Below the pieces are notes generated by a model. It saw only the letters and a program-made list of their open reading frames with translations, was not told where the DNA came from and ran no database searches. From positions 1 to 64,000 of the forward strand of contig DAOUMA010000005.1 of NCBI GenBank assembly GCA_034414555.1: a stretch of 64,000 nucleotides of DNA. Reading direction: 5' to 3'. Both the position numbers and the translations under genes were made by a program. This document shows, piece after piece, positions 34,531 to 42,903 of the stretch (positions are counted from its first letter, which is position 1; each line of letters starts with the position of its first letter). This DNA is from CG2-30-46-19 sp034414555. Lineage in GTDB: Bacteria > Chloroflexota > Dehalococcoidia > GIF9 > AB-539-J10.

Positions 34531-35589
34531 CTACTTAACCCCATCTCCGTACAGCCTGGCAACCTTCTGGGTAACTTCATCCCAATCCCATAACTTTACA
34601 TCGCCAACATTTTTGCCGACAACTTTATTTATTAGCTCTGCCAGTTTAGCATTATTCATGGGATAATCAATTCCAAAACAGTTCTCATTATCAATCCATT
34701 CCGATAATGCTGATGCGTTAGATACAATGCACGGTGTCTTTGAGGCTAGAGCCTCAGCAATTACAATGGAAAAGGCTTCATGTTGAGATAAGAGGACAAA
34801 TACTCCGGCTTTGGCATACATCTTTAGAAGCTCCTGGCGAGGCAAGTCTTGATAAAATCTAATTCTGTCGCTTAATCTGAGCTTATCTATCAAGGTCTTT
34901 AAATTGGCTTTATAAGGTCCCTTGCCCACTATTCCCAGACAGAAGTTTTTATCCAACAGGGGTAATGTCTGGATTATGTATTGCACTCCTTTATATTCCT
35001 CTAACCTGCCAACGTACAAAATCGTTCTGAGTTCCTTTGGTATTGCTTTCAAGTCAACGAATTCTGTTAGATTGATCCCGTTAGGAATCACCCTTATTTT
35101 GTTCTCATCCATAGTAAAGTCGTTAAGCAACTGCTGTTTTTCATAATTTGAAACCGCAATAATTTTGTCGGCTCGGTCAAAAATCCTTTTGCCCAATGGC
35201 TTGTACAATTTGATGAAGAGGTTTCGGATTGGCGTATGCCCATGCCCATGATAATGGGGAGTTACCATGAATTTCTTTGCTCTGGCGTTTCTGGCGAAAT
35301 ATAAGGGCAAGGCATGATAGCTATGCCCGTGAACTATATCAAATTCAGATTTCTTGAGTTCCCTCGCCATTTCAAGCGAGATATGGTAAGCATCGCCGGG
35401 TGAGAAGCTGTTAAATCTCTTAACTAGAACGCCGTTTATTTTCTCTTCCCTTGGCAGCTTCCCTGAAGGGTCGCAGGCAAAAACGGTAACATCATGCTCC
35501 TTAGCCAGCCTCTCGCTTATGTTCTTAACATGCTCCTCGACGCCACCAATGACGGGGTAATATTTCGGGCATACCTGAAGGATTTTCAT
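34531..35589 (-). CDS. Glycosyltransferase family 4
   Basis: A 352-residue GT-B enzyme of family GT4: PVIGGVEEHVKNISERL at the N-terminus, VIPNGINL, ILYVGRLEEYKGVQYIIQ, and the EX7E motif in SQHEAFSIVIAEALASKTP. Last gene of the minus-strand glycan string, convergent with the GT2 at 33488. Confidence 0.92.
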   Translation of the reverse strand: MKILQVCPKYYPVIGGVEEHVKNISERLAKEHDVTVFACDPSGKLPREEKINGVLVKRFNSFSPGDAYHISLEMARELKKSEFDIVHGHSYHALPLYFARNARAKKFMVTPHYHGHGHTPIRNLFIKLYKPLGKRIFDRADKIIAVSNYEKQQLLNDFTMDENKIRVIPNGINLTEFVDLKAIPKELRTILYVGRLEEYKGVQYIIQTLPLLDKNFCLGIVGKGPYKANLKTLIDKLRLSDRIRFYQDLPRQELLKMYAKAGVFVLLSQHEAFSIVIAEALASKTPCIVSNASALSEWIDNENCFGIDYPMNNAKLAELINKVVGKNVGDVKLWDWDEVTQKVARLYGDGVK

Positions 35590-35712
35590 TTTACTTGCGC
35601 TGTCACCTGTTCATAGTGCCGATTACCAGCATTACGCGACCTTAACTGAGCTTCACCCGGCAGTGTAACAGGGTCGAGCCAGCCCAGGAAGCATTTCTCC
35701 AAAGGCCTCCCA

Positions 35713-36420
35713 TCATTGTATCAATCTTGTAAGCCTCCTTCCAATTATTCTTATTCGTTCTGGTAGGTATGACCTACCTGCAAATTCGCATATATTCATT
35801 AGCAAGAGAATGTATCTGTTCCTTATCCTATCTCTTAGGCAGTTCTGTTTTACCTTTTCAGCGAAAGTGATTGAACCTACAAGGCCCGCATTCCTAAAAT
35901 GCTCTGATTTGTAAACATATTCTTTGGCAACTTCCTTAGGCCCAGCAGACCAAGTTGTGTCATGAAAAGCTATAATTCCGCCATCTATCAGTCTTGGGAA
36001 CCATAATTCAAAATCCAACTTTACAAGCTGATACTCATGAGCACCATCTATAAAGATAAACTCAACTGGTTCATCAAAAAATTTAGTTGCCTGTTCTGAG
36101 GTTTTTAAGACAGGGATTACGATGTCGTCTACTCTTGCATCCTTTATATTTCGCCTAAATTCCTCAAAAGTCCAAACTTTGCCATACATCTCCCTGTGCT
36201 CAGATGAACCAGTGTGAGGGTCAACGGCATAAACCTTTAATTTATTCCCCGCTTTTGAACCTTTAGCTAACCAAATCGTAGATTTTCCCTTCCAAGAACC
36301 GATTTCAACAATTACGCCATCTCCTTTGCAACTCTTCGCCAGATTATACAGCAGTTCTCCTTCGTTATCGGTAAGCCAGCCATCAATTCTTTTTACTAAT
36401 CTCTTAGTTTCTTCCAACAT
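35713..36420 (-). CDS. Class I SAM methyltransferase (Methyltransf_24 type)
   Basis: A 235-residue protein with GVIVEIGSWKGKSTIWLAKG (motif I), KVYAVDPHTGS, and EFIFIDGAHEYQLVKLDFE, then GGIIAFHDTTW. This is the pattern of the Methyltransf_24/CmcI-like group, which acts on sugars or small molecules. It lies 8 bases after the upstream GT gene and 120 bases before the GT4 gene. Acceptor unknown. Confidence 0.85.
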   Translation of the reverse strand: MLEETKRLVKRIDGWLTDNEGELLYNLAKSCKGDGVIVEIGSWKGKSTIWLAKGSKAGNKLKVYAVDPHTGSSEHREMYGKVWTFEEFRRNIKDARVDDIVIPVLKTSEQATKFFDEPVEFIFIDGAHEYQLVKLDFELWFPRLIDGGIIAFHDTTWSAGPKEVAKEYVYKSEHFRNAGLVGSITFAEKVKQNCLRDRIRNRYILLLMNICEFAGRSYLPERIRIIGRRLTRLIQ

Positions 36421-36428
36421 TTGTGATA

Positions 36429-37241
36429 CTAACCCAGATTATTCACATTCGTGCGGTGTCTCGCTCTATACAGAACGAGCTGAAGTTTTCCTAGTATATC
36501 GTGTCTGAGCAAGATGCCGCCTCTTATGAGCATATACCTTACGAGCAGATTATTGGTCATTTTTCTGAACCAACTTACTGGCTGTGGCTCAATAGCAGCA
36601 TATTCCTGTGCATTTCTGTAGTGCTTGGTGGAAACAAAAAATCCTCTATTAACTTTGGCATGGTGACTAAATAAATCCATCTCAAGTACTTCCCCTTCAT
36701 CTATCACATGGCCATTCTTGAATTCATAGCATCTAAATCTAAGTTTTTCCAGGATATCTCTGGTGAGCAGCGAGCATCCTATTCCAAGGCATGTCAAAGA
36801 GACAGTCCGAACGGCATAGCCACTAAAGACAACATCATTACCTTGGATTTTCCTCAGCATTATTTCTATGATGGAGGGGTCAGAGGTCATATCTGCATCT
36901 AGAAATAGAAGGTAGTTTGCTTTGGTTTGCGATAACATATACTGGCGTATTGCTTCTCGCCCACATGCAACGTTCCACACCCAATTTTTAGCATAACTGG
37001 GTTTATTAGTTTCATAAGCAATAACCTCACCCTTCAGGTCGTAAGCCTGAATACGTTGCTTCAGCTCACCAGCGAAATCAGGTTCATTACAAGCAAATAC
37101 AAGGCTAGAAGTGGGATACCTATTTTGTATCTCTTTCTGATTAGATAGGAATTTATCAAGGATAAAGGCGCCACGACGGTAGATTGGGGTACCAATAATT
37201 ACCTCCGGCGCAGTTTCAAGTGAGCTTATTTTACCTACCAT
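36429..37241 (-). CDS. GT2-like glycosyltransferase
   Basis: A 270-residue GT-A fold protein: VIIGTPIYRRGAFILDKFL, a nucleotide-binding part around SSLVFACNE, and the metal motif LLFLDADMTSDPSI. Later GIGCSLLTRDILEKL and HVIDEGEVLEMDLF correspond to the acceptor region (with ED-like residues). More distant from common GT2s than the others here. It overlaps the upstream GT4 gene by 11 bases. Confidence 0.82.
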   Translation of the reverse strand: MVGKISSLETAPEVIIGTPIYRRGAFILDKFLSNQKEIQNRYPTSSLVFACNEPDFAGELKQRIQAYDLKGEVIAYETNKPSYAKNWVWNVACGREAIRQYMLSQTKANYLLFLDADMTSDPSIIEIMLRKIQGNDVVFSGYAVRTVSLTCLGIGCSLLTRDILEKLRFRCYEFKNGHVIDEGEVLEMDLFSHHAKVNRGFFVSTKHYRNAQEYAAIEPQPVSWFRKMTNNLLVRYMLIRGGILLRHDILGKLQLVLYRARHRTNVNNLG

Positions 37242-38421
37242 TGCCTATTTGCTCTATTATTTGCTCATACTGCCTGGCAATTTCATCCCAGGTATTCCGA
37301 GGTGGATTATAAACCATAGGTTTTCCCGATTTATATTGGGTATAAATTTCGGTAAGTTTTTCTGCTATAGCGGCCGAGTCACCTACCGGGGTAAACATTG
37401 CTCCTTCATAGTCCTCTAAACATTCTCGCATGGTTTCGAGTTCTGAGGTAATTATGGGCTTGCCATAAGCCAGAGCGATATTGGCCACACCGCTGCCAGC
37501 AGTTCTGAGGTAGGGCAATACCACGACATCAGTGGCAGAGAAATATCTGGGAATCATATCATCGGGGACAAATTGGGGTCTATAGGTTATCTGTCCTTTA
37601 TACGGTGAAGAATCTATCATACCTGCTAGCGATGTTTCGTCTTCCCAGTCCTCGCCAGCGATAACCAATCTGGAATGCTGGGCTATATCTTGTGGAAATC
37701 GGTTGAATGCTTCAACAAGGTAAGGGACACCCTTATATTTCCGTATCAGCCCGAAATAAAGGATGACAAATTCCTCTTTGATTCCAAGCTCACCTTTGGA
37801 GATATTTTTGTCCGATACACGTTTGTAATCCTGATATAATCCTACCGGAACAACGAAAATTCTCCGTTCATCGAGCTTATAGATTTGGGCGACCTGATTC
37901 TTAGCTGAGCTGGACTGAGTGGTGAAGGCGTCGGTTCTTTTCATTATCATTCTGCCAGCCAATCTGGAGTAGAGCCTTACGGGCAAAATGCTTTCTTCCA
38001 ACGGGTCGACAACCTCATGCATTTCGAGTATAAGTTTAGATTTTATCTTTAGTCTATTGGCAAGAACTAAGAGCAGTTCCATGTGAGCTACCGTTGATGT
38101 CCACCACAGCATTATTATGGCGTCGGGCTGGTGCTGCTTCAGAAACCTGTAGGCACCATACCAGGTTCGAGGTGAATTCCAGTCCATCCCTGAATACACA
38201 TCTATCTCAGGGCTGAAGTCCACAAGGTAATTGTTTTTTCCAACGTGTCCTTTGCCGGGATACAGGAATCTTGGCAAAAGATTTCGCAACAAAATTACCG
38301 AGACCTGATTACGCTTTGCTAGGGCATTAGCCAGGAAAATGGTATGTGTGGTTAAGCCGCTGAAGAAACGCTTGGAAGAGCCCACGATGCATATTTTCCT
38401 GCTAGCTTGGGAAGTTGACAT
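37231..38421 (-). CDS. Glycosyltransferase family 4
   Basis: A 396-residue GT4: ICIVGSSKRFFSGLTTHTIF at the N-terminus, ILEMHEVVDP, VVPVGLYQDY, ILYFGLIRKYKGVPYLVEAF, and VVLPYLRTAGSGVANIALAY near the C-terminus, where the usual EX7E motif is changed to a TAGSGV form. Middle gene of the minus-strand string. Donor and acceptor unknown. Confidence 0.88.
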   Translation of the reverse strand: MSTSQASRKICIVGSSKRFFSGLTTHTIFLANALAKRNQVSVILLRNLLPRFLYPGKGHVGKNNYLVDFSPEIDVYSGMDWNSPRTWYGAYRFLKQHQPDAIIMLWWTSTVAHMELLLVLANRLKIKSKLILEMHEVVDPLEESILPVRLYSRLAGRMIMKRTDAFTTQSSSAKNQVAQIYKLDERRIFVVPVGLYQDYKRVSDKNISKGELGIKEEFVILYFGLIRKYKGVPYLVEAFNRFPQDIAQHSRLVIAGEDWEDETSLAGMIDSSPYKGQITYRPQFVPDDMIPRYFSATDVVVLPYLRTAGSGVANIALAYGKPIITSELETMRECLEDYEGAMFTPVGDSAAIAEKLTEIYTQYKSGKPMVYNPPRNTWDEIARQYEQIIEQIGNGR

Positions 38422-38432
38422 AACTCAAATCT

Positions 38433-38987
38433 CTAATTCTGTTTGGCGATTGTCCACCGTACTGCATCGTCGATACTAGATGCAGTATAATCAGGGCAGG
38501 GCACTTGTTTATCTGTTCCGCCTTCTTTGTTTCCCTCAACTATGAGGATGGTTTGGCAACCGGCATTTTCACCCATCTTAATATCTATGTATTTATCGCC
38601 AATCACGTAGGATTTCCCTAAATCTATATTCAGGTCTGAAGCAGCCTGAAGGAGCATCTTGGGCTTGGGCTTGCGACATTCACAGTTATCATCAGGGTGA
38701 TGGGGACAATAATAGATGGCATCTACGTGGGCACCAGATTTGGCTAAGTCGCGGCGCATTTTGTCATGGATTCTGGACAACATTTCCTCGGTGAAATAGC
38801 CACGAGCAATCCCAGATTGATTGGTGATAACTACCACCTTGAAGCCGTGCTTATTGAGAAGCCTTATCCCATCAGCCGCCCTAGGAAGCAGATTGAAGTC
38901 CTCAGGGCGGCTGCAGTAGGGGACATCTTTGGCTATTGTGCCATCTCTGTCCAGGAAAACAGCTTTATTCATTCCGGGGGTCACCAA
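38433..38987 (-). CDS. gmhB: D-glycero-D-manno-heptose 1,7-bisphosphate 7-phosphatase
   Basis: A 184-residue HAD phosphatase. Nucleophile motif FLDRDGTI, second motif ITNQSGIARGYF, and the zinc loop CPHHPDDNCECRKP that marks GmhB. The third and fourth motifs are KPKPKML and VIGDKYIDIK. It removes the 7-phosphate of heptose bisphosphate. It overlaps gmhA by 23 bases at its start (or 8 if the sixth residue Met is the start). Confidence 0.92.
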   Translation of the reverse strand: MVTPGMNKAVFLDRDGTIAKDVPYCSRPEDFNLLPRAADGIRLLNKHGFKVVVITNQSGIARGYFTEEMLSRIHDKMRRDLAKSGAHVDAIYYCPHHPDDNCECRKPKPKMLLQAASDLNIDLGKSYVIGDKYIDIKMGENAGCQTILIVEGNKEGGTDKQVPCPDYTASSIDDAVRWTIAKQN

Positions 38988-39549
38988 ATAGAGCTTTCTC
39001 TATCAAGTAGCAGATAATATGCCCGGCGGTAATGTGTGCCTCTTGAATTCGAGGAGTATCACTTGAAGGGACGGAAAGCACATAATCGGTTAATTCTTTT
39101 AATCTACCACCTTGCCCCGTAAAAGCTATGGTTATGGCACCAATCTGTTTTGCCTGCTCAATGCCGTGAAGGACATTAGGGGAATTGCCGCTGGTGCTGA
39201 TGCCGATGACTATATCTCCTTTCCTAACTAATCCTTTAACCTGGCGAGCGAATACTTCTTCATAGCCATAATCATTCCCGATGGCGGTTAAAGAGGAAGT
39301 ATTGGTGGTCAGTGCTATAGCCGGAAGTGGGTCTCGATTCAAGTAAAATTTTCCACTTAGCTCACAGGCAATATGCTGAGCATCAGCAGCACTGCCGCCA
39401 TTTCCAAAAAGAAACACTGTGCCACCTCTTCGAAACGCCTGGATTAGCAATTCAGCTATGGTGGTCAGGACTTTCGTTTGCTTCTGAAGGTATCTTTGTA
39501 AAGCTACATTGTCTTCCAGTTGTTTTATAATTTCATCTTGATTACTCAC
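38965..39549 (-). CDS. gmhA: Sedoheptulose-7-phosphate isomerase
   Basis: A 194-residue SIS-domain isomerase, first step of heptose synthesis. Signature LFGNGGSAADAQHIACELSG, then VFARQVKGLVRKGDIVIGIS with TSGNSPNVL, and a C-terminal HITAGHIICYLIEKALF. Adjacent to hddA without a gap. Confidence 0.94.
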   Translation of the reverse strand: MSNQDEIIKQLEDNVALQRYLQKQTKVLTTIAELLIQAFRRGGTVFLFGNGGSAADAQHIACELSGKFYLNRDPLPAIALTTNTSSLTAIGNDYGYEEVFARQVKGLVRKGDIVIGISTSGNSPNVLHGIEQAKQIGAITIAFTGQGGRLKELTDYVLSVPSSDTPRIQEAHITAGHIICYLIEKALFGDPRNE

Positions 39550-40560
39550 TTAGGCACTCACCTCCCATGTCTGCAAGCCGTTAAAATCGAAGGCAAAACC
39601 GGTGATTTTCCCACCGAGCTGTTCCAGTTTTTCGGCTACGATGTGCCGCTTATCAAACTGACAAAGTAACAGTAAGTATCCACCGCCACCTGCTCCCAGT
39701 AGTTTACCACCAATGGCGCCGTTCTCTCTGGCAGTCTCATAGAGTTTATCAATGTGTGGGTCGGTTATCTTGGAGGAGAACCTCTTCTTGCTGCACCAGG
39801 CTTGGTGAAGGAGAGAGCCAAACTCATCTATCTGTCCCAGGAGAAGGGCGTTTTTCATAGCGATAGCCAGTTGCTTGGTTTCATCTAGGGCATGAACTAC
39901 ATCTTCTTTCTTTTCCCGGTAGTTACTCACCTGGTCATCAATAATTCCAGCAGAAAGCCTTGTTTTTCCGGTGTAACATAGCATAAGCCGATATTCCAGC
40001 TCGTTAAGGATTTCTGGCTTGATGCGTAGAGGATTAACGATTACTTTATCACCAAGAAATTCAGTGAAATTGAATCCCCCAAAGGAAGCAGCGTATTGGT
40101 CCTGTTTCCCCCCCTTAATACCCAATTCCTCTCTCTCAATGTGATAAGCTAGTTCTGCGATGTTATAATCAGTGAGGGGAAGCTTTAGCCAGTGTTTGAA
40201 TGCCCCTACCAATGTTACCGCCATGGTAGATGAAGTTCCCAAACCGCATCCTGGAGGGGCGTCGCTGTGCAAGAAAAGGTCCAGCCCTTGTTTTACCTTC
40301 ATCACTTTGATAGCTGCCTTTACCAAATCCAGCTTTCCGCCGTATTGTAGTTCCTCATCGGTAGAATAGCGGGCGGCGAGGTCGTAATCCAGAGATTGGA
40401 CATTGATTGAATTATCGTCTCGTGTGGCTAAAGTGCAGTAGGCGTACTTGTCAATAGTGGTGCTTAATGTTACACCGCCTCTCTCTTCAGGGTATGGAGA
40501 GACATCTGTGCCTCCACCTCCAAAGCTGATTCTTAACGGAGCTTTACTTCTGATAATCAT
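39550..40560 (-). CDS. hddA: D-glycero-alpha-D-manno-heptose 7-phosphate kinase
   Basis: A 336-residue GHMP kinase: APLRISFGGGGTDVSPYPEE at the N-terminus, the phosphate loop PPGCGLGTSSTMAVTLVGA, and the third motif GAIGGKLLGAGGGGYLLLL. This N-terminal pattern belongs to the HddA/Fkp group. With GmhA and GmhB next to it the alpha (GDP-heptose) route is favoured over the ADP route, which uses HldE. No clear HddC is in the window. Confidence 0.92.
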   Translation of the reverse strand: MIIRSKAPLRISFGGGGTDVSPYPEERGGVTLSTTIDKYAYCTLATRDDNSINVQSLDYDLAARYSTDEELQYGGKLDLVKAAIKVMKVKQGLDLFLHSDAPPGCGLGTSSTMAVTLVGAFKHWLKLPLTDYNIAELAYHIEREELGIKGGKQDQYAASFGGFNFTEFLGDKVIVNPLRIKPEILNELEYRLMLCYTGKTRLSAGIIDDQVSNYREKKEDVVHALDETKQLAIAMKNALLLGQIDEFGSLLHQAWCSKKRFSSKITDPHIDKLYETARENGAIGGKLLGAGGGGYLLLLCQFDKRHIVAEKLEQLGGKITGFAFDFNGLQTWEVSA

Positions 40561-40564
40561 GGTA

Positions 40565-41248
40565 TCAAAACCTCCTGGCGAGCAATGTCCGGGCTATGCT
40601 CGCTCCTGCTTTTATTGAGTGGAGCTTGCTGGTTGAGAAGCGGCAACGGTAGTTGATGGGCACCTCGCCTATGCGGTAGCCTTTTTTGGCTACCTGGCTA
40701 AATAGCTCTGCCTCGAGGTTGAACCCCTCGGCAGATAAATTTAAACCTGGTATAACTTCGCCTCTAAAGCCCCAATAGCCGGTGCATAAATCGCTTATCC
40801 TGGTGCGATACAGTATGTTTGCCATCAGGGTGAGCAAGTGGTTGCCGATTATATTCAGGCGGCTTACGGCATTTTTTTCCCTTTGTCCTTTTAATCTGGA
40901 ACCTATTACCACGGAATAGCCCTGGTTGAGAAGCTTGAGCATTTCAGGGATATAGGTGGCGGGATAGGTATAATCGGAATCAAGCATGAACACGAAGTCA
41001 GCTCTGACCTGTTCAAAAGCGGTTCTTACTGCCCTGCCCTTGCCTCTTCGGGGCTCAGTGATAACTCTGGCTCCCTTTTCTCGGGCGATTTGAGCGGTCT
41101 GGTCAATGCTGCTGTTGTCAACTACCAGAACCTCGACGCTGTACCCTGCCTGCTTCAGGGCTTGCGTAGGTATTTCGTCAATGACCTTGCCGATTGTCCC
41201 GGCTTCATTAAGCGCGGGGAGGATTATGGAGACCTTGTTTTTGTCCAT
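40565..41248 (-). CDS. GT2, dolichol/polyprenyl-phosphate mannosyltransferase-like
   Basis: A 227-residue GT2 enzyme. Start set at 41248, where GGAGCAAG precedes ATG; a longer frame upstream runs into repeat sequence and is not credible. VSIILPALNEAGTIGKVIDE, LVVDNSSIDQT, EPRRGKGRAVRTAFE, and the DxD motif FMLDSDYTYPA are those of DPM1-like enzymes, which load a sugar on a polyprenyl phosphate. No C-terminal membrane helices. First gene of the minus-strand string. In archaea such enzymes supply lipid-linked sugars to N-glycosylation. Confidence 0.9.
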   Translation of the reverse strand: MDKNKVSIILPALNEAGTIGKVIDEIPTQALKQAGYSVEVLVVDNSSIDQTAQIAREKGARVITEPRRGKGRAVRTAFEQVRADFVFMLDSDYTYPATYIPEMLKLLNQGYSVVIGSRLKGQREKNAVSRLNIIGNHLLTLMANILYRTRISDLCTGYWGFRGEVIPGLNLSAEGFNLEAELFSQVAKKGYRIGEVPINYRCRFSTSKLHSIKAGASIARTLLARRF

Positions 41249-41355
41249 TCTTGCTCCATTGTAAGCGGAATCAGGGGCATAATTCAATACGTAGCTACAG
41301 ACTTTCCTTCTCCTTCTAACTCCCTCCTGCCATATTTGCCCGGAAGGATCAGTAT

Positions 41356-41414
41356 AGATTGCTTCGGCACGTTGTGCCTCGCAATGACAAAAGAGGAGAG
41401 TGCCTCGCAATGAC
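41356..41414. repeat. Dispersed palindromic repeat
   Basis: AGATTGCTTCGGCAC, an inverse GTGCCTCGCAATGAC, then a second partial GAGTGCCTCGCAATGAC. Same family as 24974-25036, in inverted orientation. It fills the divergent space between the GT2 and the DoxX-like gene. Confidence 0.65.
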
Positions 41415-41491
41415 AAAAAAAGGCGTTCAAAAATGTCGTGTGAGGCTTTGGAGGTTGCGTGGCATAGTTACACATTCTATAATAGCGTGAT

Positions 41492-41998
41492 ATGCCTCGT
41501 ATCATAACCAAAGGGGACTGGCGGAGAGATTTGATTGCCCTTGGCCCCACCACATTTGTGGGTTTGACCTTGTTTATCTCCGGGGCAGGCAAGATACCCG
41601 GTCAAACGGAATTTGTTGACTTGCTGATGAAGTCCTTCTGGACTCCGACTATGGCTTACTTCATCGGTCATGTTTTGCCTGTAGGGGAGATAATTCTGGG
41701 GCTGTTTTTAATTCTGGGGATATTTCCCCGAATTGCGGCTGGGTTGTGTCTCCCGCTCATCATTGGCTTTATGGCTAATAATTCCCTGGCAATAAGCCGA
41801 GGAATTGAAGCATTTCCCTCATGCGGCTGCTTTGGGGTATGGGAAACGCTTTTCGGGATAGTGACACCAATGCAGGCAATGGTCTATGATATTGTGCTTT
41901 TAATGCTGGCGGTGATAGTATTGGTGTTTCATCCCAGTGGATTCTGGCACTTTCGTCCCTGGCTGATTAAAAAATGGAAATGGGAGGGCATAAAATGA
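41492..41998 (+). CDS. DoxX/MauE-family membrane protein
   Basis: A 168-residue membrane protein with four hydrophobic segments. LFISGAGKIPG, the GEIILGLFLILGIFPRIAAG helix, and the FPSCGCFGVWE turn with a CxC pair are typical of the DoxX/MauE group. MauE-type members with vicinal Cys are linked to thiol-disulfide chemistry outside the membrane. Its stop overlaps the ATG of the following lipoprotein gene (ATGA), so the two are coupled. Function beyond this is unknown. Confidence 0.8.
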   Translation: MPRIITKGDWRRDLIALGPTTFVGLTLFISGAGKIPGQTEFVDLLMKSFWTPTMAYFIGHVLPVGEIILGLFLILGIFPRIAAGLCLPLIIGFMANNSLAISRGIEAFPSCGCFGVWETLFGIVTPMQAMVYDIVLLMLAVIVLVFHPSGFWHFRPWLIKKWKWEGIK

Positions 41999-42903
41999 AT
42001 TTATGGTTACGGAAATGGCTAGTTGGCTTGATTGTTCTCGTTGTTGCTATCGTTATTGCCTGCGGTTGCGGCCTAGTTAATCATTCCCCGGTTATCAACA
42101 GCCTCAAGGCTGCTAAAACGTTGGTGCTTCCTTCAGAAACGGTCAACATTGAATGTAATGCCACTTCTATTGCTGGCGGTAACCTGACTTATAACTGGTC
42201 AGCGAGTGGAGGCGTTATGCGTCCTCGGGCGAGCGGTGAATCTGGTGGCTGGACTGCTCCTGGTGAGCCGGGCAATTACACCGTCACGGTTAATGTGACC
42301 GATGAGTATGGTAATGAAGCTACCGGCTCTATAATCATCACCGTGAGGACTAACAGGCCTCCAATAATTACTAACTTGACTGCGTGTGGAGATCGGGTGG
42401 TTCCTTCAGGTAATTGCCAGATAGAGTGCCAGGCTGAAGACCCTGATAATGACCAGTTGACTTATAAGTGGGAAGCTGAAGGTGGTAACATTACTGGTGA
42501 AGGCCCTATAGTTAACTGGACTGCTCCTCAACAACCGGGCAGTTATAATATCACTGTGCTGGTCGAGGACAGCATGGGAGGTATTTGCACCACTTCGGTG
42601 ACTATCAATGTGGGGGTTAATCATCTACCGGTCATCGAGAGCTTGACTGCTGAGAAAACCAGAATTCTGCAGGGTACGAGTTGTAATATTGATTGTATTG
42701 CTTCGGACCCCGATAATGATAAACTCAGCTACTCCTGGTCAATCGATGCCGGGAATATCTCCGGAAGTGGGTCTGAGGTTGAGTGGACTGCGCCTCCACG
42801 CGGAGGGCAATTCATCATTACGGCAACCGTCTCGGATGAACATGGTGGCGTAGCCAGCCAGCAAGTGCTCATCACCGTGGTAACTTGTTCCTGCCAGTTG
42901 TAG
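41995..42903 (+). CDS. Sequon-rich lipoprotein with three PKD/Ig-like repeats
   Basis: A 302-residue exported protein. Start at 41995 in an ATGA overlap with the DoxX-like gene. A hydrophobic signal (residues 8-22) ends in a lipobox VIA-C23. It is followed by three repeats of about 90 residues, each with the pattern PxI-x2-L, YxWxxxGGxxxG, WTAPxxPGxYxITVxVxD, each with a Cys pair. These are PKD/Ig-like beta-sandwich domains. Eleven N-X-S/T sequons are seen (NHS, NAT, NLT, NWS, NYT, NVT, NLT, NIT, NWT, NIT, NIS), far more than chance. With the nearby oligosaccharyltransferase this makes it a likely glycoprotein at the cell surface. The glycosylation is inference. Confidence 0.85.
   Translation: MNLWLRKWLVGLIVLVVAIVIACGCGLVNHSPVINSLKAAKTLVLPSETVNIECNATSIAGGNLTYNWSASGGVMRPRASGESGGWTAPGEPGNYTVTVNVTDEYGNEATGSIIITVRTNRPPIITNLTACGDRVVPSGNCQIECQAEDPDNDQLTYKWEAEGGNITGEGPIVNWTAPQQPGSYNITVLVEDSMGGICTTSVTINVGVNHLPVIESLTAEKTRILQGTSCNIDCIASDPDNDKLSYSWSIDAGNISGSGSEVEWTAPPRGGQFIITATVSDEHGGVASQQVLITVVTCSCQL

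Noticed and set aside
38433..40560. Assigning the heptose genes to lipopolysaccharide core synthesis
   Set aside because: No lpx, kdo or heptosyltransferase genes are in the window, and HddA rather than HldE points to the GDP route used for surface glycans.
41249..41416. 56-residue extension of the DPM1-like glycosyltransferase
   Set aside because: It translates a dispersed repeat; the ATG at 41248 has a good ribosome site and matches the family start.
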